Numbered from the stretch's first letter, positions 1-7,294 are shown. The stretch is DNA of 64,000 nucleotides from Imperialibacter sp. EC-SDR9 (GCF_902498805.1 NZ_LR701586.1:1-64000), one strand, 5' to 3'. Notes: generated from the letters alone by a model not told the origin. Translations and numbers: made by a program.

Positions 1-30
1 CTAACTACCCCCATAGCACCCAGGAGCCCC

Positions 31-131
31 GTTCAACGCTGTTTTAGAGCCAATTTGTCTTTACCGACCCAGCATTAAACCGATTGGTTTATCTTTGGAC
101 AAACTGGCTCTAAAACACTATATTGTTGTAT
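31..131 (+). repeat. Divergent attC or attI-like site upstream of first full cassette
   Basis: GTTCAAC (31-37) matches RYYYAAC and GTTGTAT (125-131) is the start box of cassette 1. Between them, 41-59 and 98-116 form a near-perfect 19-bp inverted repeat (one mismatch), with a small AAACC/GGTTT palindrome in the loop. The body does not resemble the other attC sites in this window, so it is either an attC from a different family closing an upstream cassette, or a structured attI-proximal site. Confidence 0.55.
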
Positions 132-143
132 GGCATTGCAGGA

Positions 144-668
144 ATGAAGAAAATCATAGTCATCGGACTACTAACAGCAGCTTTTGTTGTCCTTTATTAT
201 CTTGGCGGAGTCTTTTACGCTGGTTCAGAATTTCTTTTGCTACCAGTCATGTTGCTGGTTCTTCTTGCAGCGGTTGCTGGACCAATCACACTTTTACTTT
301 CGAGTTACAAGTTCTTCAAGGGTCAACGACTCGGAAATCTGCTAATTTGGACAAACGGTCTAGCTATTGGGGCTTATGTAGGCTATTTCGCTACCAAGCC
401 GATTCTGAAATGGGACACAGACCAGCGGGATACCAGTGGACAGATAATATCGAAACGACTTGAGGACTACAAAGTAGCGAACGGACATTATCCAGCCGAC
501 TTGGCTGACCTGGACGAAGCATCCTTGAATGAAGTTTTGCCAGCTGCATACCAAGTGAACCGGTTCAGCTACTTTCTGAACGATAAGGACTATCATCTAG
601 ATATCCCGATTCCCATTACAGATCGATGGCACTGGGACAAGAGTGAGAAAATTTGGAAGTACCAATAA
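144..668 (+). CDS. Hypothetical membrane protein with periplasmic pilin-like tail (cassette 1)
   Basis: A 174-residue protein that I do not recognise. The reading frame is open from TTG at 123, but ATG 144 is preferred because the protein then begins MKKIIVIGLL at a membrane helix. Three hydrophobic segments (about residues 4-24, 30-52 and 65-82) are followed by a soluble C-terminal half. That half contains a stretch like the periplasmic part of pseudopilins: a helix ending in YKVANGHYPADL, then an aromatic-rich beta region. The stop codon lies just before attC1. It is a single-gene cassette. The pilin resemblance is a pattern impression only. Confidence 0.7.
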   Translation: MKKIIVIGLLTAAFVVLYYLGGVFYAGSEFLLLPVMLLVLLAAVAGPITLLLSSYKFFKGQRLGNLLIWTNGLAIGAYVGYFATKPILKWDTDQRDTSGQIISKRLEDYKVANGHYPADLADLDEASLNEVLPAAYQVNRFSYFLNDKDYHLDIPIPITDRWHWDKSEKIWKYQ

Positions 669-672
669 AGCC

Positions 673-834
673 ATACAACACAAACCTAAGACATCATGGG
701 GCCTCACCTGCAAGGAAATCGCAGAGGGGATTGCAGTCCCCGCCACTTTGTGTATTTTTATCATCGGCGTGGCTATTTGCGGACGGCAGCGGTATCTCTT
801 ACCAATCCCCACGCTGCTTAGCTAGTCGTTATAC
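673..834 (+). repeat. attC site 1
   Basis: Opens with ATACAAC (673-679), reverse complement of the cassette 1 start box, and closes with GTTATAC (828-834). The 162-bp body contains the conserved GGGGCCTCACC, CCCCGCCACTTTGTG and CGGCGTGGCTATTTGCG blocks shared with attC5 and with the array 2 site at 60259-60421. Confidence 0.85.
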
Positions 835-845
835 ACAATTACTGC

Positions 846-1700
846 ATGGCAAGATTTTCTGAGCGTATAAATAAAAGGGAACCAAAAACCACGATCCAAC
901 ACGACTATGTTGATCAAGATTTAAGAAATGGTCTCTGGAATGTGCTGAACATTTGGTTTATTGATGAACTAGAGAACGCTCAATATATCTCATCTTCCCG
1001 CCACCAAACTCTTATAAGGTCTATATGGTTTTCTTTTTTTAAAGAACCTCTTGATACAATCCCATATGGCACTCAACGAATTGTGAAAATATTTCGAGAA
1101 CGCTTTTATAACTGGGATTACTTGGACTTATATGATTTTATAGATTTCATAGCAAATGAGAACTGTGAATTCCCTATTGATGGATTCATTGATTCATGTA
1201 ATTTAATTTTAAAGCGAGAACTTTCAGGCTACAGGTTTGTCAATAAACTTTTAACTCCTATTACTAATGAACATGAGATAAAAGCCATTGAATCAGCAAT
1301 TGAAAATGCCACAAATCGAAAATTTAATGGTGTTACAATTCACTTGAACTCTGCTCTTGAAAAGCTAGGAGACAAAAAGAACCCTGATTATCGTAACTCA
1401 ATAAAAGAGTCAATTTCCGCAGTAGAATCATTATGTCAAGTAATTTCTGGTGAACCTTCTACAGAACTTGGGAAGACATTGAAACTACTGAAGTCAAAAA
1501 TGCCACTACATGGTGCATTAGAACAAGGATTTACAAAACTATATGGCTACACAAGTGATGGAGATGGAATCAGACATGCTATGATGGATGCTGACTCTCT
1601 TGACCAAGAAGATGCTCTTTACATGCTAGTGACTTGTAGCAGTTTCATTAATTATCTAACGGCAAAGGCGGAAAAAGCTGGATTGATTCAAAGTGTATAA
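846..1700 (+). CDS. AbiJ-like (AbiJ_NTD4/HEPN) abortive-infection family protein (cassette 2)
   Basis: A 284-residue soluble protein. The N-terminus carries the LRNGLWNV motif (residues 26-33) after a short basic FSERINKRE start, which I recognise as typical of the AbiJ N-terminal domain 4 family. The C-terminal third (about 175-275) is helical with a GIRHAMMDAD motif, like the HEPN-type domain usually fused to it. Such proteins are associated with abortive infection and phage defence, often through RNA cleavage. The TAA stop (1698-1700) lies inside the attC2 opening box GTATAAC. The base composition is more AT-rich than the core genes in this window. The family call is from memory of the motif. 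Confidence 0.7.
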   Translation: MARFSERINKREPKTTIQHDYVDQDLRNGLWNVLNIWFIDELENAQYISSSRHQTLIRSIWFSFFKEPLDTIPYGTQRIVKIFRERFYNWDYLDLYDFIDFIANENCEFPIDGFIDSCNLILKRELSGYRFVNKLLTPITNEHEIKAIESAIENATNRKFNGVTIHLNSALEKLGDKKNPDYRNSIKESISAVESLCQVISGEPSTELGKTLKLLKSKMPLHGALEQGFTKLYGYTSDGDGIRHAMMDADSLDQEDALYMLVTCSSFINYLTAKAEKAGLIQSV

Positions 1701-1856
1701 CAAATGCTATGAATGAATGGGGTTTCATCGGTCAGGATAGTTTCGTGGGGATTGGAAAGTCCGCCACAAGTTTTAAATTTAAACCAAGGCGTGGCTATGT
1801 ACGAGACGAGAGGTTAGTGCTTTCTAATCCCCACTCATCATAGCTGGACGTTGGCG
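1695..1856 (+). repeat. attC site 2
   Basis: GTATAAC (1695-1701) to GTTGGCG (1850-1856), 162 bp. The body has GTCAGGATAGTTTCGTGGGG, GTCCGCCACAAG and a CTATG-rich right arm. Its closest relative in the window is the last site of array 2 (55879-56032), which shares the TCAGGATA.TTTCGTGGG and TAGTGCTTTCTAA.TC blocks. Confidence 0.85.
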
Positions 1857-1870
1857 GTAATTTCCTGCGA

Positions 1871-2554
1871 ATGAAAGTCTTTCTCAATATAACACTGTTG
1901 GCAATTACTTTGTCCGGCTTCTCACAGCCTGCATCAATCTATGGAATATATCAACTGGATACTGGTCCAACCTTAATTTACCTGGAACTTCGATGTGACT
2001 CGACATTTCATTTTATAACACACTTTGACTTCAATGCAGCCAAAGACTATTCTCCTGAACTAACGAACAGCGTACCTTGGAAGTTAGCAAATGACTCGAC
2101 TCTCATACTGGACGATCGATTCACTCACAAAAAGGCGACATTTAAACTCGTATCCAGTAATCAAATAATTGAAACTCGTAAAAAGGACACGTATACTTGG
2201 GCTAAAGTCATCAACTACAACTCAGCCTGTCTAGGAACAGATTACTCAATCTCAGGCACCAACGGAAATAGAACGGTACACCATCTAGTGCCAGGAAAAC
2301 AGCTCATTAGTACAGAGTACTTTCAAGGCAATTCATTGGTAAGGCGTGTTACTTATTTCGAACTATCTGAGGAAGAACTCAACACAATACTTGGTAAACG
2401 ACCTATCATAACCGACGATCCCGTTAATCAGGTTCTATTTAGAATTTACACACTAGATTTTCGACTGCCTATTCTTATGGAAGAAGAGTGGAAAAATACC
2501 AAATACAAGGTTACACATTTCAACAAACAAGGCGAAAAGGTCAAAAGGAATTAA
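1871..2554 (+). CDS. Hypothetical secreted protein (cassette 3)
   Basis: A 227-residue protein of unknown function. Residues 1-19 form a Sec signal peptide ending near GFSQP. The mature part is rich in beta-strand-forming residues and has no motif I recognise. The middle (about 30-110) resembles small lipocalin-like proteins that compare a default reading with a threshold, which is only an impression. It lies 15 bp after the cassette boundary. The cassette then runs on for 169 bp before its attC box, and I see no gene in that tail. Confidence 0.7.
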   Translation: MKVFLNITLLAITLSGFSQPASIYGIYQLDTGPTLIYLELRCDSTFHFITHFDFNAAKDYSPELTNSVPWKLANDSTLILDDRFTHKKATFKLVSSNQIIETRKKDTYTWAKVINYNSACLGTDYSISGTNGNRTVHHLVPGKQLISTEYFQGNSLVRRVTYFELSEEELNTILGKRPIITDDPVNQVLFRIYTLDFRLPILMEEEWKNTKYKVTHFNKQGEKVKRN

Positions 2555-2723
2555 CTGCTGCCCACGATCTGCAATGGCTCTAACTTCATTGGATGACAAA
2601 TCAGAACTTAGAAACTGGAGAATCAACGCTCAGAATCTTAGTACCAGGCACATTGATAAAACTGGCTGGCAAACAACCCAACTTATGATACACACCTGGG
2701 CGGGCTTCGATGACAAAAAATAC

Positions 2724-2885
2724 CGCCAACACAAAGTTATAGCGAATGGGGCCCTCACCGGTAACCTGACCGCTATTGGCTTGGTTTCTCCGCCACAAAA
2801 GTTAAATTTATCATTGGCGTGGCTAAGTGCAAGTGGGAAGCGAAGTGCATAAAACCATCCCACTCGCCATAGCCAGTCGTTGGCG
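2724..2885 (+). repeat. attC site 3
   Basis: CGCCAAC (2724-2730, extended CCGCCAAC) to GTTGGCG (2879-2885), 162 bp. The body has GGCTTGG, CTCCGCCACAAAAG and ATTGGCGTGGCTAAGTGCAA blocks. The closing and opening boxes are reverse complements of each other, so cassettes 3 and 4 share the same boundary sequence GTTGGCGGTAATT. The stretch 2555-2723 before it holds no credible gene. Confidence 0.85.
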
Positions 2886-2896
2886 GTAATTGAGCA

Positions 2897-3787
2897 ATGC
2901 GGAAATTCATCAGAACTTTTATACTTTCCATTACACTAGGACTCGGTTTAACCGAAGTGAACGCCAGTCCACAAATGCCTGATTATTTAATTTTTGAAGG
3001 AGATACTATCGCATTTTATCGGTTGATTCTTGAAGAGTATTTTAACGCTCAAAATAGAGAGAATGAAGGCGATTTGTTTGGCCTTAAGTTTCGAGCAGGT
3101 TCATCAACGAGCTGTTGGAGAGGTTATCAGGCAATATATGAATTATCAAATGACAGCCTGTTTTTAAGACATATCACTTCTTGTGGTGAACTTCATAGTA
3201 AATCTGGAATAGATATAAATCAGTCCAACCTAAGAATTAAAAAAACCTTTGGTGATCAACTGATCAACGGCAAAGTTCATTTGAATTGGTTTACAGGTGA
3301 TATAAGCTTACCCAGTGGAGACCTGCTAAGATGGGATGGGGTATTTTACCACAGCTTTGAAGAAGAAAAGATAGTTTCAATTGATAACGGACGTGTTACC
3401 AACACAACACGAGTAATGAACTATATAGATGAACCAAACCGGTTAAACAGAAGGTATGACGACACTCTGTCAACGTTACTATTCAACGAACTTCAAAAAG
3501 CAAATTGGAGTAATGTTAACGAATTTGATTGTTCGGAGAAATACTTGATAACTATTGATAAGAAAGGTGAAATTGCTGATGTCGTCATGGCAGAATATCA
3601 AACCAAGAAAGAAATAAAAGAATTTTGGGATATGCCTGAATATAACTATTGTATTCGAACCATAAAGTCCAGATTGGAACACCTCAAATTTGACATTCTA
3701 AAAAGAGCTGGCAAACCCATTGAGGAACAAGTTTATTTGGAGATTTGGGTAGAAGATAATGGCACTCTTGAGAACTGGACGAACTAA
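2897..3787 (+). CDS. Secreted protein, paralogue of array 2 gene at 58270-59058 (cassette 4)
   Basis: A 296-residue secreted protein with a signal peptide (about residues 1-23, ending VNASP). It shares an N-terminal LIFEGDTI motif, a CWRGYQAIYELSNDSLFL block with flanking cysteines and the overall layout with the gene at 58270-59058 in array 2 (there IIYEGDTL and WRNYQALWKLENDELLL). The C-terminal region, with YLITIDKKGEIADV followed by a hydrophobic block, resembles a TonB-C-like fold; this is an impression. Function unknown. It starts 12 bp after the boundary box and stops 8 bp before the next one, a compact single-gene cassette. Confidence 0.75.
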   Translation: MRKFIRTFILSITLGLGLTEVNASPQMPDYLIFEGDTIAFYRLILEEYFNAQNRENEGDLFGLKFRAGSSTSCWRGYQAIYELSNDSLFLRHITSCGELHSKSGIDINQSNLRIKKTFGDQLINGKVHLNWFTGDISLPSGDLLRWDGVFYHSFEEEKIVSIDNGRVTNTTRVMNYIDEPNRLNRRYDDTLSTLLFNELQKANWSNVNEFDCSEKYLITIDKKGEIADVVMAEYQTKKEIKEFWDMPEYNYCIRTIKSRLEHLKFDILKRAGKPIEEQVYLEIWVEDNGTLENWTN

Positions 3788-3795
3788 AGACATAC

Positions 3796-3913
3796 CGCCA
3801 ACAAATGCTAAAAATGAATATGCGAACTGAGCATTTTGAAAGATTTTTATTAAATAGAAACTTAACCGTATCTAGCAACTGGGGTGCATACTCATTTTAG
3901 CTAGGCGTTGTGA
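3796..3913 (+). repeat. attC site 4 (short variant)
   Basis: CGCCAAC (3796-3802) to GTTGTGA (3907-3913), only 118 bp. It keeps the AATGAATATG left arm and CATACTCATTTTAGCTAGGC right arm but lacks the central GTCCGCCACAA block found in the other sites. Confidence 0.75.
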
Positions 3914-3985
3914 AGCATTCCCCCCTATTCCATCTTTCTATTACCCGTCAATTGCAAAAATGTATCCAAGTGAATACATTTACGT

Positions 3986-4294
3986 ATGTATTCTGTAGAA
4001 AAGACAGATGAATTCGATAAGTGGCTTAAAAAGCTAAAAGATAGCCGTGCAAAAGCCAAAATACTTTTCAGAATTCAGCGCATAGAAGAACACGGTAACT
4101 TTGGGGACTGTGAACCAGTCGGACAGGGTTTAAGTGAATTACGAATTCACTACGGGAAAGGTTATCGTGTGTATTTAAAGGACGTCAACGGTCGGATTGT
4201 CCTCTTAATTAATGGTGGAGATAAGTCTTCTCAGCAAAAGGACATTGGTAAAGCCAAGCAATTATGGGAAGACTACAAAAATGCATTTGACTAA
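3986..4294 (+). CDS. RelE/ParE-superfamily toxin, HigB-like (cassette 5)
   Basis: A 102-residue toxin of the addiction-module killer type (RelE/ParE superfamily). It starts with a TDEFDKWLKKLKD helix, followed by KAKILFRIQRIEEHGNFGD, a central LRIHYGKGYRVYL strand pair and the LLINGGDKSSQQKDI segment typical of this subgroup. Members generally act as ribosome-dependent or free mRNA interferases. It is followed after 1 bp by its antitoxin gene, toxin first as in HigBA-type modules. Toxin-antitoxin pairs are frequent in large integron arrays, where they are thought to stabilise the array. Confidence 0.88.
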   Translation: MYSVEKTDEFDKWLKKLKDSRAKAKILFRIQRIEEHGNFGDCEPVGQGLSELRIHYGKGYRVYLKDVNGRIVLLINGGDKSSQQKDIGKAKQLWEDYKNAFD

Positions 4295-4295
4295 C

Positions 4296-4589
4296 ATGAA
4301 CAACATGAAGACGACAAAATTTGATATAGCCGAATATTTAGATGACGACGTTATGATTGCAGAATATCTGAACAACGTGCTAGAAGAAGGCGAGACATCG
4401 GACATAATAGCCGCCCTTGGACATGTCGCAAAAGCTCAGGGAATGTCCAAAATTGCAGCTGAGACAGGGCTAAGTCGTCCAAGTTTATACAAAGCGCTTG
4501 CACATGGATCAAAACCACAATTTGAAACCATCCTAAAAGTTCTTAGAGCCGTGGGTGGACATCTAAATGTGAAAACTGCTCAGCCGTAG
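4296..4589 (+). CDS. HigA-like helix-turn-helix antitoxin (cassette 5)
   Basis: A 97-residue protein of the addiction-module antidote family. The N-terminus (KFDIAEYLDDDVMIAEYLNN) is followed by a HTH region, AAETGLSRPSLYKALAHG (about residues 55-75), and FETILKVLRAVGGHL. ATG 4296 is chosen because it directly follows the toxin stop at 4294; an in-frame ATG at 4305 is also possible. It should neutralise the upstream toxin and repress the pair. The attC box follows 10 bp after the stop. Confidence 0.88.
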   Translation: MNNMKTTKFDIAEYLDDDVMIAEYLNNVLEEGETSDIIAALGHVAKAQGMSKIAAETGLSRPSLYKALAHGSKPQFETILKVLRAVGGHLNVKTAQP

Positions 4590-4599
4590 TGAAAAAGCC

Positions 4600-4762
4600 T
4601 CACAACACGCACCTAAGACAGCATGGGGCCTAAGCAGCAAGGAAATGGTCGTAGGGATTGCTGTCCCCGCCACTTTGTGTATTTTTATTCATCGGCGTGG
4701 CTATTTGCGGACGGCAGCGGTAACTCTTACCAATCCCCACGCTGCATAGCTAGTCGTTAGGC
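4600..4762 (+). repeat. attC site 5
   Basis: TCACAAC (4600-4606) to GTTAGGC (4756-4762), 163 bp. Its body is nearly identical to attC1 over long stretches, including TCCCCGCCACTTTGTGTATT and GGCGTGGCTATTTGCGGACG, although the boxes differ. Confidence 0.88.
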
Positions 4763-4774
4763 ACAAAAGCATAC

Positions 4775-5509
4775 ATGACGAAAATATTCGTGCACATATC
4801 GATTCTTCTGCTAGTTGCAACTCAGGTGCTTGCTCAATCTGATCAAGAATTAGCAGTTAGCCAAGCATTAGCTGCCAAGACGATCAACGAAGTTGAGCAG
4901 ATAGGTGGCAAGCAAAAATTTTATGTAGAGCACACTGATCAGCTAAATTCAGACATAACACAGACAAATTGGCGGCCGGCTAAAGGAAAAAAAATCGGAC
5001 GAATTGCCCTCCTGACTCTTTCCATTAACGGGAAAATATTTTATTCCGAGATATACTCATGGGATATCAATGACGAATTTGACGGGTTTGATCATCAGAT
5101 TCTTCAGAGCAAGCTAGATAGTACTTTTTCCTTTCCTTCATTTGATCCAGACCATTTAGAACGTCTGCCAAACAGGACGACATTCGGTTATGGCTGCGGG
5201 GCTGCCGGACAAATGCCCGAGGAGGGAAAGAAGATGCTTACACTTGTTCAGGCACCCAATACCGACGAACTTAAAAACTGGCTATTTAGTATCAACCCCG
5301 TCAGACAGGCCTACTCGTATTTGGGATTCTCCTTACTACAAGCCAACGGGACGGAATTGGACACTGACATCAAGACCAAAATGAGCCAAGTAAAGGAGTC
5401 TGGACTTCTTGTCTATTTCTGTGATGGATGCATCATAAGGGAACCAATGTCACTAAGTGAAGTATTGGACGACACTAGCATAAAACGCTTTACTGCCAGA
5501 CAACAATAA
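4775..5509 (+). CDS. Hypothetical secreted protein (cassette 6)
   Basis: A 244-residue protein with a clear Sec signal (residues 1-20, ending VLAQS). The mature part contains a GYGCGAAGQ segment around residue 145 and a CDGC pair near residue 220, so disulphide or metal binding is possible. No family recognised. It starts 13 bp after the cassette boundary and stops 7 bp before the next attC box. The cassette start box GTTAGGCACA and end sequence TGTGCCTAAC are perfect 10-bp reverse complements. Confidence 0.75.
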   Translation: MTKIFVHISILLLVATQVLAQSDQELAVSQALAAKTINEVEQIGGKQKFYVEHTDQLNSDITQTNWRPAKGKKIGRIALLTLSINGKIFYSEIYSWDINDEFDGFDHQILQSKLDSTFSFPSFDPDHLERLPNRTTFGYGCGAAGQMPEEGKKMLTLVQAPNTDELKNWLFSINPVRQAYSYLGFSLLQANGTELDTDIKTKMSQVKESGLLVYFCDGCIIREPMSLSEVLDDTSIKRFTARQQ

Positions 5510-5516
5510 TAAATGT

Positions 5517-5710
5517 GCCTAACACAACAGTAAAGTGAATGTGGGCTTCACCCGATGTCATAGGGCAGTTGGCTTGGATTGCCCCGCCACAATTTATAAT
5601 TTTAATATCGCCCTACCTTCGCTAAAGCTACGGTGGGCAAGGCGTGGCTAAGATGGATTGGAAGCGGAGCTGCATTAAACTCCCACACTCATTTTAGGCA
5701 GGCGATATCT
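5517..5710 (+). repeat. attC site 6 (long variant, degenerate closing box)
   Basis: GCCTAAC (5517-5523) to a weak box GATATCT (5704-5710), 194 bp. It has the GGCTTGGATTGCCCCGCCACA block plus an extra stem, CGCCCTACCTTCGCTAAAGC with GGTGGGCAAGGCG, shared with the solitary copy at 17.3 kb. The next cassette ends ACATATAAC, which pairs with this box only if small indels are allowed. Confidence 0.75.
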
Positions 5711-5726
5711 ATGTAATAGTCGAACC

Positions 5727-6530
5727 TTGAAAGCCCTCTTCAAACTCTCTCTGCATTTCATCGCAATCTTCACTTTAACGGCGATTACTCAGATCGGAGG
5801 TCTGATTTACATTCTGACCTTAACCCTCACTAAGGCCTATCGACTCAGCAAACTCTCTAGCCTAGGACTTTTCTTGGTCGGCTATCTAGTCTTCTCTCTT
5901 TTGATTCTACCAATTGTGGCGCCTGCCTTCGGACGGACTCCACTACCTCTGACTGGCAACTTGAGACCGCTGAACTACTTAACCTGCTTACTTAACAGGC
6001 ACTATGTTAGACCCCAACTGAAAGAACAAATGGAGCAGATAGCAAATCGGATGGAAGCGAAATTTGACGGCACAAAAACTAACTATCTCGACGCTAACTT
6101 TCCTTTTTTTGACCGATTCCCACTACTTCCCCATTTGAGTCACAATGACGGAAAGAAGTTGGATCTGGCATTTTACTACCTTCAAAACAATACTCGAACT
6201 GACTCAGCTCCAAGCTTCATCGGATACGGAGTTTATGATGAGCCTGCAGATGGAGAGTTGGACTACCCAACGATGTGCCGGGAAAAAGGCTACTTTCAAT
6301 ATGGACTACTTTCCGCCTTTGTTCCGCAGTGGAATAAAGATGACTACAAATTGGATGTCGAAAGGACTGTTGAACTTATTAGTTTGCTTGTTGAACATCA
6401 AGCAACAGGCAAAGTTTTCATAGAGCCGCATCTTAAAGAGCGATGGCATCTAAATCAGTTAGATAAAATTAGATTTCACGGTTGTCAGGCTGTCCGACAC
6501 GATGATCACATCCATACGCAGCTTCAGTGA
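5727..6530 (+). CDS. Hypothetical membrane protein (cassette 7)
   Basis: A 267-residue protein starting with TTG at 5727, the only plausible initiator because the encoded residues (MKALFKLSLHFIAIF) begin the first membrane segment. There are two hydrophobic segments (about 8-34 and 44-66), then a soluble domain of about 190 residues without a motif I know. The mature region has an acidic DEPADGELDYPTMCREKGYFQ stretch. The stop lies 5 bp before the attC7 box. No homologue elsewhere in the window. Confidence 0.7.
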   Translation: MKALFKLSLHFIAIFTLTAITQIGGLIYILTLTLTKAYRLSKLSSLGLFLVGYLVFSLLILPIVAPAFGRTPLPLTGNLRPLNYLTCLLNRHYVRPQLKEQMEQIANRMEAKFDGTKTNYLDANFPFFDRFPLLPHLSHNDGKKLDLAFYYLQNNTRTDSAPSFIGYGVYDEPADGELDYPTMCREKGYFQYGLLSAFVPQWNKDDYKLDVERTVELISLLVEHQATGKVFIEPHLKERWHLNQLDKIRFHGCQAVRHDDHIHTQLQ

Positions 6531-6534
6531 AAAC

Positions 6535-6712
6535 ATATAACACAAAAAAATGAATGTGGGCTTCACTTGTTGTCAGCGTGAAGTTGGCTTGGATTGTCCG
6601 CCACAAAAGCTAATTTTATCATCGGTGTGCCTGCGTGTCGGGAGACAGGGCTAAGTGGTGATCGAGGCGTTACCGCTTAAAATTTCCACACCCATTTAGT
6701 TGATTGTTACGA
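6535..6712 (+). repeat. attC site 7
   Basis: ATATAAC (6535-6541) to GTTACGA (6706-6712), 178 bp. Body blocks are AATGAATGTGGGCTTCAC, GGCTTGGATTGTCCGCCACA, TATCATCGGTGTG and a CCACACCCATTTAG right arm. Confidence 0.85.
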
Positions 6713-6719
6713 TTCTTCA

Positions 6720-7202
6720 ATGAGCAGGGTATTTCTATTAATTTTCCTATTTTCTTCTTTATCCAAGGCTTATTGTCAAGGTTTACAGCTAACTGACATA
6801 TTGGAAAACACAAGTGTCAAGCGAAGTGGAGAATTCTACTTTGGAACTCTTGACAATTTAAAATCCGAAGCCAAAATTCGAACGTTAAAGAGAGCCTACC
6901 CAAAGCGCAAAGTCAAGGGCCTTGATTCCGCTTATTTCCATATGTTCTCAATTCTTATTGATGAGTGGGAATGTGATGCTCCATTGGCAAAGCGTTTGGC
7001 GGACGAAGTACATGCTGAACTTCTAATTTTCATCGACGAAATTGGAAACATAGATGGTATATTTTATTCTATCAGAGAAAAGGAATTTAGCGAGCAATCC
7101 AAAGCATTTGTGGAAATGATTTTTAGCTGCATTAGCCAAGGTACTTATAGTCGTATAGACAGGTATGGAAAACACCATTACGATTTATCAATTGGAATAT
7201 AA
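6720..7202 (+). CDS. Hypothetical secreted protein (cassette 8, terminal)
   Basis: A 160-residue protein with a signal peptide (about residues 1-20, ending AYCQG). The C-terminal half (LLIFIDEIGNIDGIFYSIREKEFSEQSKAFVEMIFSCI) resembles the TonB-C-like tails of other short Bacteroidota secreted proteins; function unknown. It begins 8 bp after the attC7 box. The expected closing box, reverse complement of GTTACGATTC, is not found downstream, so this cassette has lost its attC or the array is truncated here. Confidence 0.7.
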   Translation: MSRVFLLIFLFSSLSKAYCQGLQLTDILENTSVKRSGEFYFGTLDNLKSEAKIRTLKRAYPKRKVKGLDSAYFHMFSILIDEWECDAPLAKRLADEVHAELLIFIDEIGNIDGIFYSIREKEFSEQSKAFVEMIFSCISQGTYSRIDRYGKHHYDLSIGI

Positions 7203-7294
7203 TTTAACAGTTTGCGATAAACCCTCGTGTTAAATCTAGATGGTAAAACAAACCCACCTCCATCACGTCTTTACATTTCTCTTTGTTATCGAGT

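Larger units (their letters stand above)
1..7202 (+). mobile_element. Integron-type gene cassette array 1 (integrase not in window)
   Basis: Eight units, each with a gene or gene pair followed by an imperfect palindrome of 118-194 bp. Every unit opens with the TTRRRY part of a GTTRRRY-like box and closes with the reverse complement of that same box: GTTGTATGGC/GCCATACAAC, GTTATAC/GTATAAC, GTTGGCG/CGCCAAC twice, GTTGTGA/TCACAAC, GTTAGGC/GCCTAAC. This is the signature of cassettes excised and inserted at attC sites. All genes point the same way, so the attI/intI end would be to the left, outside the window. The last unit (6720-7202) has no recognisable attC. Cassette identity is inferred from box covariation; no integrase is visible. 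Confidence 0.85.

Noticed and set aside
2574-2852. 92-codon frame between cassette 3 gene and attC3
   Set aside because: It reads into the attC palindrome and its second half is repeat sequence; no signal, motif or convincing start.
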